A DNA stretch of 7,330 bases, taken from positions 1-7,330 of the forward strand of contig WTKB01000347.1 in the NCBI GenBank assembly GCA_011524575.1, given 5' to 3'. The notes under the pieces are model-generated. The model ran no database searches. It was not told the origin of the DNA and was given only the letters and a program-made list of their open reading frames with translations. The stretch comes from Aquimarina sp. (GTDB taxonomy: Bacteria > Bacteroidota > Bacteroidia > Flavobacteriales > Flavobacteriaceae). The position numbers and the translations under genes are program-made. Shown piece by piece: positions 1-6,071 of the stretch. How positions within the stretch are numbered: the first letter of the stretch is position 1; every line of letters starts with the position of its first letter.

Positions 1-58
1 GAAAATTAACTTTAAGTTTTAAAACTTTGAATAACTTTTAAAAAAAACTTTAACTGAA

Positions 59-130
59 GGGAATATAGTTTAATTGGAAAAACATTAGTTTTGCGTTTTA
101 AAGTTATTGGTTCAAGTCCAATTATTTCCA
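59..130 (+). tRNA. trnA: tRNA-Ala (anticodon UGC)
   Basis: The sequence folds as a cloverleaf. The acceptor is 59-65 with 123-129 (seven pairs, one G-U), followed by discriminator A130. The D stem is 68-71/80-83 with GG in the loop. The anticodon stem is 85-89/97-101, and the T stem 106-110/118-122 is perfect with loop TTCAAGT. The seven-base anticodon loop (90-96) gives anticodon TGC at 92-94. The only G-U pair in the acceptor falls at position 3-70 (G61-T127), the classic identity mark of alanine tRNAs, which supports the call independently. Oddities: a T-T mismatch closes the anticodon stem (T89/T97), base 37 is G where A is usual, and the variable loop is only four bases. CCA is not encoded. 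Confidence 0.88.
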
Positions 131-304
131 GTATTAAAAATTTGTAATGCGTTTAAAAACTTTCCGTACTTTTAGTTTTGACTTTGATCATTTAGAAAAA
201 ATGCCAAACTCAGCCAAACCCATTTTTGTACTTAAATTTAAGTCCTTAAATTTAACTTTTAAAACTAAATTTTACTTTAACTCAATTCTAAGCAAAATTA
301 ATTT

Positions 305-337
305 CTGATATTTTTCTGATATTTTTCTGATATTTTT
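305..337. repeat. Three tandem copies of an 11-bp unit
   Basis: The unit CTGATATTTTT is repeated exactly three times (305-315, 316-326, 327-337), followed by a T run to 341. It sits in the trnA-trnW spacer. Replication slippage is the simplest origin, and copy number may vary between individuals. Confidence 0.9.
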
Positions 338-416
338 TTTTGATTCAGTCCACTCTTACTGACCTCTAACTTCTTCGAGTAACGCCCCAAAACTTTTAAA
401 TTCAAACATTTTTAAA

Positions 417-494
417 AAACTGGATATTAATCAAAGCCTTTTAACGGTTAGTTTTAACACTCAGTTTTCTAAAAGTTTTTTTTGTATCCAGTTT
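417..494. repeat. 10-bp inverted repeat upstream of trnW
   Basis: AAACTGGATA (417-426) is the exact reverse complement of TATCCAGTTT (485-494), enclosing a 58-base AT-rich loop. The right arm ends five bases before trnW. A second 10-bp inverted pair (389-398 with 470-479, AAAACTTTTA/TAAAAGTTTT) interleaves with it, so both cannot form as simple nested hairpins. The first pair has mixed composition and is less likely to be chance. A role in processing, transcription or replication is only inference. Confidence 0.55.
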
Positions 495-499
495 ACATT

Positions 500-573
500 A
501 GGAGAATAGCTCAATTGGTTAGAGCTTTGGTTTTCAAAACCAGTGGTTGCGGGTTCGAATCCTTCTTCTCCTG
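500..573 (+). tRNA. trnW: tRNA-Trp (anticodon UCA)
   Basis: This is a complete cloverleaf. The acceptor is 500-506/566-572 (seven pairs), the D stem 509-512/522-525, the anticodon stem 527-531/539-543, and the T arm 549-553/561-565 with loop TTCGAAT. The anticodon TCA is at 534-536, preceded by T533 and followed by A537, so it reads UGA and UGG. The A1-U72 pair (A500-T572) and discriminator G573 match bacterial-type tryptophan tRNAs. With the many in-frame TGA codons here, this fixes the genetic code as UGA=Trp (table 4 type). The T stem has one C-T mismatch (C550/T564) and a G-U pair. Selenocysteine tRNA also has UCA, but that tRNA is longer and shaped differently. Confidence 0.92.
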
Positions 574-600
574 TTTATCTAATTTGTTTAAACTATCATA

Positions 601-1356
601 ATGAACTTTCTAGTTTTTAGTCCTTTAGAACAATTTGAAATTATAACACTTTTTCCTATAACACTTTTTAATTTTAATTACTCCATAACGAACTCAACGC
701 TATTTTTAGCAATTGCAACTTGTATTAGTTTATTTTGAATTTCTTTAAGTTTTTATAAAAATTCAGTTATTCCTTCGTATTGACAGCTTGCAAAAGAAAA
801 CTTGTATTTATTAACCGCCACGGTTGTCAAAGATAACTTAGGTTCTAAAGGCGAAATTTACTTCCCATTTATTTTTAGTTTACATCTTTTTTTACTTTTT
901 ATTAATCTTATTGGAATGGTTCCGTATAGTTTTACTGTTACAAGCCATATTATTTTTACCTTTAGCTTAGCATTATTTATTTTTATTGCTATTAACATTA
1001 TAGGTTTAAAAACTCATGGTTTACTCTTTTTTTCACTATTTTTACCTCGTGGTGTTCCTTTAGTTATTGTCCCATTATTAATTACGATTGAATTTTTGTC
1101 GTACATTGTTAAAGTGTTTACCTTGTCTATCCGATTATTTGCTAATATGACATCAGGACATACATTATTAAAAATCATTGCGGGTTTTGCTTGAACAATG
1201 TTAAATGCAGGCGGATTACTTGCTATTTTTCATTTAGTTCCTTTACTTTTACTGTTAGCCTTAATTGGATTGGAATTAGCAATTTCGGGTTTACAAGCAT
1301 ACGTTTTTACGTTACTGACCTGCATTTATTTAAATGATGTTTTAGATTTACATTAA
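601..1356 (+). CDS. atp6: ATP synthase Fo subunit a (ATP6)
   Basis: This 251-residue protein forms the half-channels that move protons past the c-ring in the inner mitochondrial membrane. It begins MNFLVFSPLEQFEI, a typical ATP6 start, at the first ATG after trnW (27-base spacer). Hydrophobic membrane segments follow across most of the length. The key motif LSIRLFANMTSGH holds the essential arginine at R178, and GLELAISGLQAYVF near the C-terminus is the usual last helix signature. Trp codons W46, W61 and W198 are TGA, so a standard-code reading would recover only a fragment from about 802 to 1191. Length is normal for the family and the gene appears intact. atp8 follows after 24 bases, giving an ATP synthase pair likely carried on one transcript. 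Confidence 0.96.
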
Positions 1357-1380
1357 TACTATAAATTATTAGATTTAAAA

Positions 1381-1782
1381 ATGCCACAATTAGACATTAC
1401 AATTTTATTTCCTCAATTATTTTGATTAATTTTCTTTTTTTCACTATTCTACATATTTTTAACCTTTATTTTTTTACCCAAATTTGTAACTGCGCTAAAA
1501 CTTCGTCGCAATGCGTCAGAAATGAATCTAACGCGTGTGAACAATTCACTTCTAGAATTAAACACAGGAAACGAATCAGCAAAGCAAAAGTTACATCAAA
1601 ATTTAGAGTGCTTATCCAAAAATTTTGAGGTACTAAAATTAGTTTACCAGACAAACTCAACATTTAGTAAACCGAATTTAGACACTAGATTTAGTACTCT
1701 TGTCGTAAACTTATTAGTTTTTTCAGATAGTGTAATTTTAAAAAGTATTAAGTTAAATATTAAAGGATTTCGCACAAATTAA
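1381..1782 (+). CDS. atp8: ATP synthase Fo subunit 8 (ATP8, YMF19 type)
   Basis: This 133-residue protein starts MPQLDITILFPQLFWLIFFF, the hallmark N-terminus of ATP8: MPQLD, then one membrane helix (about residues 8-35), then a polar tail. Subunit 8 is a small peripheral membrane part of the Fo sector that helps assemble and stabilise the complex. W15 is a TGA codon, so a standard-code search would find only the tail. The tail (residues 40-133) is rich in K, N, S and L and poorly conserved, as usual in algal and plant-type ATP8. The gene lies between atp6 (24 bases) and nad5 (12 bases) on the same strand. Start and stop are unambiguous. Confidence 0.93.
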
Positions 1783-1794
1783 CTAATCTGGGAA

Positions 1795-3534
1795 ATGTAT
1801 TTACTAACCTTATGTTTACCTCTATGGGGTTCACTTATTAGTGGTTTCGCAGGACGTTGAATTGGGACGTATGGAAGTAGTTTCCTAACAACCTTTTTTA
1901 TATTCTGTAATTTCATTATTTCAGTACTTATTTTTTTCGAAATTAGTGTTTGTTATTCGTTAATTCATGTTACTGTTTTACCTTGAATCTACTCCGACTT
2001 AGTTCAAGTGGATTGAGCCTTTTTATTTGATGCGTTAACGGCGACTATGCTCGTGGTTATTAATTCAATTTCTTTTTTAGTTCATTTGTATTCTATTGGT
2101 TACTTAGAAGAAGATCCTCATAGGCCTCGATTTATGGCTTATTTAAGTATCTTTACCTTTTTCATGTTAATTTTAGTAACTGCTGATAATATTGTTCAAA
2201 TGTTTGTCGGTTGAGAAGGTGTTGGAATTGCATCTTATTTATTAATTAACTTTTGGTTTACACGTTTGTCAGCGAACCAGGCTGCTTTAAAAGCTTTAAT
2301 AACCAATCGAGTTGGAGACTTCGGTTTAAGTTTAGCAATTTTAATCAGTTTTTTTATTTTTGGTTCAATGAACTATTTAACGATTTTTTCAACTGCACCG
2401 TTATTTGAATCTTACATGTTTACGGTTTTTAATTTAAAAGTTTCATATTTTTCTTTATTTGGTTTTTTTTTACTTTTAGGTGCGGTTGGTAAATCTGCGC
2501 AATTAGGCCTTCATGTATGACTTCCTGATGCAATGGAAGGCCCAACTCCAGTTTCAGCTTTAATCCACGCTGCAACAATGGTAACTGCTGGGGTTTTTTT
2601 AATTATTCGGTTTTCTCCGGTTCTCGAATTTTCAACATTTACTTTATTTTTACTAACAGTTTTTGGTTCACTCACAGCTTTTTTTGCATCATTAACAGGG
2701 ACGTTTCAAAATGATTTAAAAAAAATCATTGCTTACTCGACTTGTAGTCAGTTAGGCTACATGGTGTTTGCTTGCGGTCTATCTCATTATAACGTTAGTT
2801 TATTTCATTTGGCTAATCATGCTTTTTTCAAAGCTTTACTTTTTCTAGCAGCAGGTTCTGTTATTCATGCAATTGCAGATGAGCAAGATTTACGTCGTAT
2901 GGGTTCGTTTCTTTCAACATTACCATTAACATATGTAGCAATTTTAATCGGGTCTTTAGCTTTAACTGGATTTCCCTTTTTAACTGGATTTTACTCAAAA
3001 GATTTAATTTTAGAAATTACCCAAGTCTACCGCTTAAAAAATGTTGTTTATTTTGGGTCTTTAGCTTGTGTTCTTGGTAATTTAGCTGTTTTTTTAACCG
3101 CTTTTTACTCATTTCGTTTACTCTTTTTTTGTTTTTTAAATTCTCCTAATACAAATAGGCAAATTTTTAAAGGTATGGCTGAGTCACCATTTTGAATTAC
3201 TTTCCCGTTAATTTTTTTAGTAGTTTGTAGTATTTTTGTAGGATATTTAGGTCGTGATTTATTCGTAGGTTTTGGTTCACCAGTATGAAACAACGTTATT
3301 TTTTCATTAGGTTTTAATGTAAACTCAATTGAGTCGGAATTTATTGCCCCTTTTTTAAAGTGGATTCCGTTTATTTTAAGTAGCCTAGCTTTTTTCATTA
3401 GCTTTATTTTAAATACAACATCAATTTTTATTTTTTTACCAAAATTAGCTTTTTTCATTAGCAAAATGATACTAAGACGTATTTTACAGTCGTTTTATTA
3501 TCTTACCTGTTTTAACCTTTGGTTTACAAACTAG
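1795..3534 (+). CDS. nad5: NADH dehydrogenase subunit 5, C-terminus frame-disrupted
   Basis: This is a complex I proton-pumping subunit of the inner membrane. The open frame gives 579 residues from the first ATG after atp8, reading TGA as Trp. Family motifs are in order: [12 protein letters not shown] with conserved E141, [19 protein letters not shown] with K233, [15 protein letters not shown] with H258, [34 protein letters not shown], and [12 protein letters not shown]. After the helix [16 protein letters not shown] the frame runs through [16 protein letters not shown] into unrelated residues and a TAG at 3532-3534. The true C-terminus ([18 protein letters not shown] and on) lies in the +1 frame to 3745. 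Dropping one base, for example from the T run at 3482-3485, would give a normal 649-residue NAD5. As read, the lateral helix and last membrane helix are lost. Sequencing error, editing or frameshifting are all possible. Confidence 0.93.
2961..2991. repeat. 13-bp in-frame direct repeat in nad5
   Basis: TTTAACTGGATTT occurs at 2961-2973 and 2979-2991, eighteen bases apart, so each copy encodes [18 protein letters not shown]. The second LTGF is the conserved family motif. The first is a position where other residues (such as AGF) are usual, as far as I recall. Confidence 0.8.
3386..3462. repeat. 17-bp direct repeat in the nad5 3' region
   Basis: TAGCTTTTTTCATTAGC occurs exactly at 3386-3402 and 3446-3462, sixty bases apart and in the same frame, giving LAFFIS twice. 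The first copy lies in the conserved membrane helix [16 protein letters not shown]. The second follows FLPK and lies immediately before the point where the nad5 frame goes wrong. Confidence 0.85.
3432..3450. repeat. 19-bp match to nad2 inside nad5
   Basis: TTTTTTACCAAAATTAGCT at 3432-3450 is identical to 6836-6854 in nad2, in the same codon phase, so both read FLPKLA. Counting upstream codons, [12 protein letters not shown] in nad5 resembles TTAIFAFLPKLA in nad2 (29 of 36 bases equal). In nad2 the PK is a conserved family position; in nad5 this is a variable linker. The last five bases, TAGCT, are also the first five of the 17-bp repeat copy. Confidence 0.75.
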
Positions 3535-3745
3535 TTTTAAAACTTTTGATCGAGGATTTATTGAGTTACTTGGTCCTTATGGTCTTTCGAAAACCTTTGC
3601 CCATTTTGCAACTACCTTGCAAGTAGCCCAGACTGGACAGCTTACTCATTATACATTTTTTATCAGCTTTGCATTTTTATTAATTTTGTCTCAAAATTTA
3701 CTTACTTTATCTTATTTCTTTTACTTTATCTTATTTTTTATCTAA
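3476..3745 (+). pseudogene. nad5: Out-of-frame C-terminal segment of NAD5
   Basis: Reading frame 2 from 3476, just after an in-frame TAA at 3473-3475, encodes 89 residues without a stop to TAA 3743-3745. It includes [20 protein letters not shown], then FDRGFIELLGPYGLSKTF and a hydrophobic end. This is the conserved end of NAD5: the lateral helix along the membrane arm (TSFK..DRGF.E..GPYG) and the terminal membrane helix. It has no ATG of its own, so independent translation is unlikely. The conserved motifs argue that it is, or very recently was, translated as part of nad5. It is entered separately because the sequence as given breaks the frame. It may be no true pseudogene if the base count is wrong or the frame is restored in expression. 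Confidence 0.85.
3702..3736. repeat. Tandem duplication at the 3' end of nad5
   Basis: TTACTTTATCTTATTT occurs at 3702-3717 and 3721-3736 with a 19-bp period. Because 19 is not a multiple of three, the second copy is read in a different phase, giving the C-terminal tail LTLSYFFYFILFFI. It appears to have rewritten or lengthened the last few residues of NAD5. Confidence 0.8.
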
Positions 3746-3812
3746 GTTATGATCAGGTACATTGTCTGAGATTAACAAAGTGAGTCTATAGCTTAAAGGT
3801 TAGAGCGTACGC

Positions 3813-4271
3813 GTGCGGCATGTTTACTTAAGATACTTAAAGTGTCTAGAGTTTAAAAAAATTAATTTTTTAAGTAAGTGAAATTCTTACAAGAAAAAGC
3901 TACTTTCTTTGTTTAACCTTTAACTAAAAATCGTGGGTTATTTTTAGATTAAAGCTTTGGTTAATTTAAAGTTTATGGAAACGTATAGAAATTTATTGAA
4001 AACACCTTTTGAGTATTAACTCTAAAAATAAATTAACTTTTAACGTAAACTAAATTGCGTATACTTTAGTTTGTAGCTTACAAAAACGGTGTAAAATAAT
4101 TTCCTAACAACTTTAAACTAAAAAATTGAAACATGTTTTTGGATACTATCAAGCATAAAGCTAACTTGTAATGAGTTTGATAAGCTAATATTAGTTTTAG
4201 AAAGCTGTATGATAAGAAACTATCACGTACAGTTTTACGCAAAGTTAATTTTTAAACTTTTCGATTGCAAC
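3813..4271 (+). ncRNA. Group II intron (ribozyme) in trnI
   Basis: This 459-nt intron begins GTGCGG and ends AC, matching the group II boundary rule GUGYG...AY, and its removal restores a perfect anticodon stem. A clear domain V lies at 4202-4235. Domain VI follows: GC 4239-4240 with 4267-4268, AAAGTT 4241-4246 with AACTTT 4255-4260, and an unpaired region holding A4264, eight bases from the 3' end and a good branch-point candidate. GCGTAT (4057-4062) can pair with the last six exon bases GTACGC (3807-3812), one pair being G-U, and is a likely EBS1. It carries no reading frame for a maturase, so splicing probably needs proteins encoded elsewhere. I recall a group II intron in trnI of Chondrus mtDNA, which fits. 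Confidence 0.9.
4202..4235 (+). ncRNA. Group II intron domain V (catalytic hairpin)
   Basis: This is a 34-base hairpin of canonical size. The lower helix is 4202-4210 with 4227-4235 (nine pairs), including the catalytic triad AGC at 4203-4205 with its characteristic G-U pair (G4204-T4233). A two-base bulge AC (4225-4226) follows, then the upper helix 4211-4214/4221-4224 and a GAAA tetraloop (4216-4219). The pair closing the tetraloop is an A-C mismatch (A4215/C4220), where a normal pair is expected. Confidence 0.92.
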
Positions 4272-4336
4272 TTGATAAGCGTAAGGTTGGTTGTTCGAAT
4301 CCACCTAGACTCAAAAATTAATAATTTTTTAAAATT

Positions 4337-5815
4337 ATGTTATATTTTTCTGAAAATATTTTAGTAGCAACATGTTTCATACCGCTTTTAGGTGTACTTT
4401 TTCTTGTTGCAGTTCCATCAGAATGAAAATCTGTTTTACTAAGTATAGCTTTTTTTACTTCAAATTCAACTTTTATTTTTTCCTTATTTTTGTGGATTTT
4501 GTTTGATCCAACGTCTTCTCTTTTTCAGTTTACAAAATTACTACTTTATTTTGAGTATTCAAATTTATACTATAGTATAGGTATTGATGGTATCTCCCTA
4601 TTTTTTATATTACTAACAACGTTTTTGATTAATATTTGTATTCTTTTAAGTTGACAGTCAGTCAGTTTTAATCTTAAAGAATACTTAATTTCGTTTTTAA
4701 TTTTAGAATTTTTTTTAATCCAAGTTTTTTGTGTTTTAGACCTTCTTTTATTTTACATTTTTTTTGAAAGTGTTTTAATCCCAATGTTTTTAATTGTAGG
4801 AATTTGAGGTTCGAGACAGCGAAAAATTAGAGCTGCTTACCAACTTTTTTTGTATACGTTGTTAGGTTCCTTACTAATGTTACTTGGAATTATTTTTATC
4901 TATACTCAATTGGGATCTTTGGATCTTCAAGTACTAAATTCATACACCTTTTCTGATTCAGTTCAATTGTTGTTATGGCTAACTTTTTTTGCAAGCTTTG
5001 CCGTAAAAATTCCAATGGTTCCTTTTCATATATGGTTACCTGAAGCACATGCTGAAGCACCTACTGCTGGTTCAGTAATTTTGGCTGGAATTTTATTAAA
5101 ACTAGGTGGGTATGGATTTCTGCGTTTTTCTTTACCGTTATTTCCTATGGCGTCTATTTTTTTTGCACCTTTTGTTTTTACATTAAGTTTAATTGCTGTT
5201 GTTTACGCGTCTTTAACAACATTACGACAAATTGATTTAAAAAAAATCATTGCTTATTCTTCAGTTTCACATATGGGTTTTGTTACAATTGGAATTTTTT
5301 CGTTTAATCCGCAAGGTATTGAAGGAAGCATTCTTCTAATGTTAAGTCATGGTTTAGTTTCAAGTGCTTTATTTTTATGTGTTGGTATCCTTTATGATCG
5401 TTTCAAAACTAGAATTATAAAATACTATAGTGGATTGGCTCAAGTAATGCCAATTTTTACTCTTTTTTTTTTATTCTTCAGTTTTGCTAATACTGGATTC
5501 CCAGGAACGAGTAGTTTTGTCGGCGAAATCTTAGTTTTAATTGGAACTCTACGGATTAATTTAACCCTCACATTTTTTATTACTTTAGGGGTAATTTTTT
5601 CCGCTGCATACTCAATCTGATTACTTAATCGTATTAGTTTTGGTATCTTATCTACTAATTTTTTTACTGTTTTCCAAGATATGTCTCGTCGTGAAACTTG
5701 AATTTTATTACCTTTAACGTTATTAGTTTTTTGAATGGGCCTTTATCCGGAAAGTTTTTTACAAGAAATCCATTTTTCGGTTTTAAATTTATTAGAACAC
5801 ATTAATGATTGTTAA
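4337..5815 (+). CDS. nad4: NADH dehydrogenase subunit 4
   Basis: This 492-residue complex I subunit is one of three antiporter-like proton pumps in the membrane arm. The start is the first ATG after trnI; an in-frame TAA lies at 4322-4324. Motifs in order: [14 protein letters not shown], then [17 protein letters not shown] with the conserved glutamate E144, [20 protein letters not shown] with K224, [68 protein letters not shown], and a C-terminal [11 protein letters not shown]. Length and motif order are normal for the family, and Trp is encoded by both TGA and TGG. The gene appears intact. Its last 11 bases overlap the start of sdh4, suggesting joint expression. Confidence 0.97.
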
Positions 5816-6050
5816 TCTTTCGAGTTTTGCACTTTTATGGTTTTCGATTTGTTTATTTTTTAGTGCATTAACTTTTGATTTTGAATTAGCTTGTTTTTTA
5901 AGCCCTCTGTTCGTATGGCACTTTTGAAATGGAGTGGCTACGCTTATTACTGATTACATTTATTCAAAAGTTTTAAAGTTAGTTCTGTTATTTCTTTTGC
6001 AAATTAGCATACTTTTAACATTAGGGTATTTTACTAATTTCTTATTTTAA
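5805..6050 (+). CDS. sdh4: Succinate dehydrogenase membrane anchor subunit 4 (SdhD)
   Basis: This 81-residue protein has three hydrophobic stretches (about residues 8-22, 26-40 and 56-77). The signature is HFWNGVATLITDY: H39, G43, D50 and Y51 have the same spacing as H71, G75, D82 and Y83 of E. coli SdhD, where the histidine binds haem b and the Asp-Tyr pair lines the quinone site. It would therefore anchor complex II in the inner membrane and pass electrons from succinate to ubiquinone. The ATG lies inside the end of nad4, giving an 11-base overlap; the next gene, nad2, follows after 21 bases. One Trp (W41) is a TGA. The length matches short red algal Sdh4 proteins. The gene is easily missed with standard code or a length cut-off. 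Confidence 0.88.
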
Positions 6051-6071
6051 TTTTTTAAAACAAAGTAAACC

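Larger units (their letters stand above)
131..499. other. Intergenic spacer between trnA and trnW
   Basis: No open frame or RNA gene is supported in these 369 bases. They hold a three-copy 11-bp tandem repeat (305-337), a less AT-rich, pyrimidine-rich stretch (about 341-391) and a 10-bp inverted repeat ending just before trnW. The rest is AT-rich with recurring AACTTTTAAA-like words (near 34, 254 and 391). It is by far the longest non-coding stretch in an otherwise packed region, so it is a candidate for a control function such as transcription or replication start. Nothing in the sequence proves this. Confidence 0.6.
3782..4313 (+). tRNA. trnI: tRNA-Ile (anticodon GAU), split by a group II intron
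   Basis: The exons are 3782-3812 and 4272-4313, giving a 73-base tRNA. The acceptor GAGTCTA (3782-3788) pairs perfectly with TAGACTC (4306-4312), with discriminator A4313. The D stem is 3791-3794/3803-3806 with GG in the loop. The anticodon stem TACGC (3808-3812) pairs perfectly with GCGTA (4279-4283) only once the intron is removed. The joined loop TTGATAA (4272-4278) gives anticodon GAT for isoleucine. The variable loop is five bases and the T arm is 4289-4293/4301-4305 with loop TTCGAAT and one T-C mismatch. The intron sits between positions 31 and 32, at the edge of the anticodon loop. The gene separates nad5 and nad4 and may mark a cutting point in a long transcript. Confidence 0.93.

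Noticed and set aside
14..27. Perfect 14-bp palindrome AAGTTTTAAAACTT upstream of trnA
   Set aside because: It is made of low-complexity A/T runs and common in such AT-rich DNA; no support for a function.
374..380. TTCGAGT, a possible T-loop of another tRNA in the spacer
   Set aside because: The flanking bases (369-373 and 381-385) do not pair and no acceptor or anticodon arm can be drawn on either strand.
1422..1628. 68-codon plus-strand open frame overlapping atp8
   Set aside because: It is an alternative frame within atp8, with no family signature; atp8 explains the sequence.
1466..1663. Minus-strand open frame across atp8
   Set aside because: It is a shadow of the real plus-strand atp8 (MPQLD start, intact frame) and resembles nothing known.
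2712..2735. 24-bp identity between nad5 (2712-2735) and nad4 (5233-5256), also able to form a hairpin
   Set aside because: Both encode the shared DLKKIIAYS motif of the antiporter-like family with the same codon bias. Homology explains it, and the hairpin follows from the TGATTT/AAATCA codons.
3105..3464. 119-codon minus-strand open frame across nad5
   Set aside because: It is lysine-rich antisense of T-rich membrane-protein code; no motif, and it overlaps conserved nad5.
3813..4271. Possible maturase or reverse transcriptase gene in the trnI intron
   Set aside because: The intron is only 459 nt with stops in all frames; no coding region is present.
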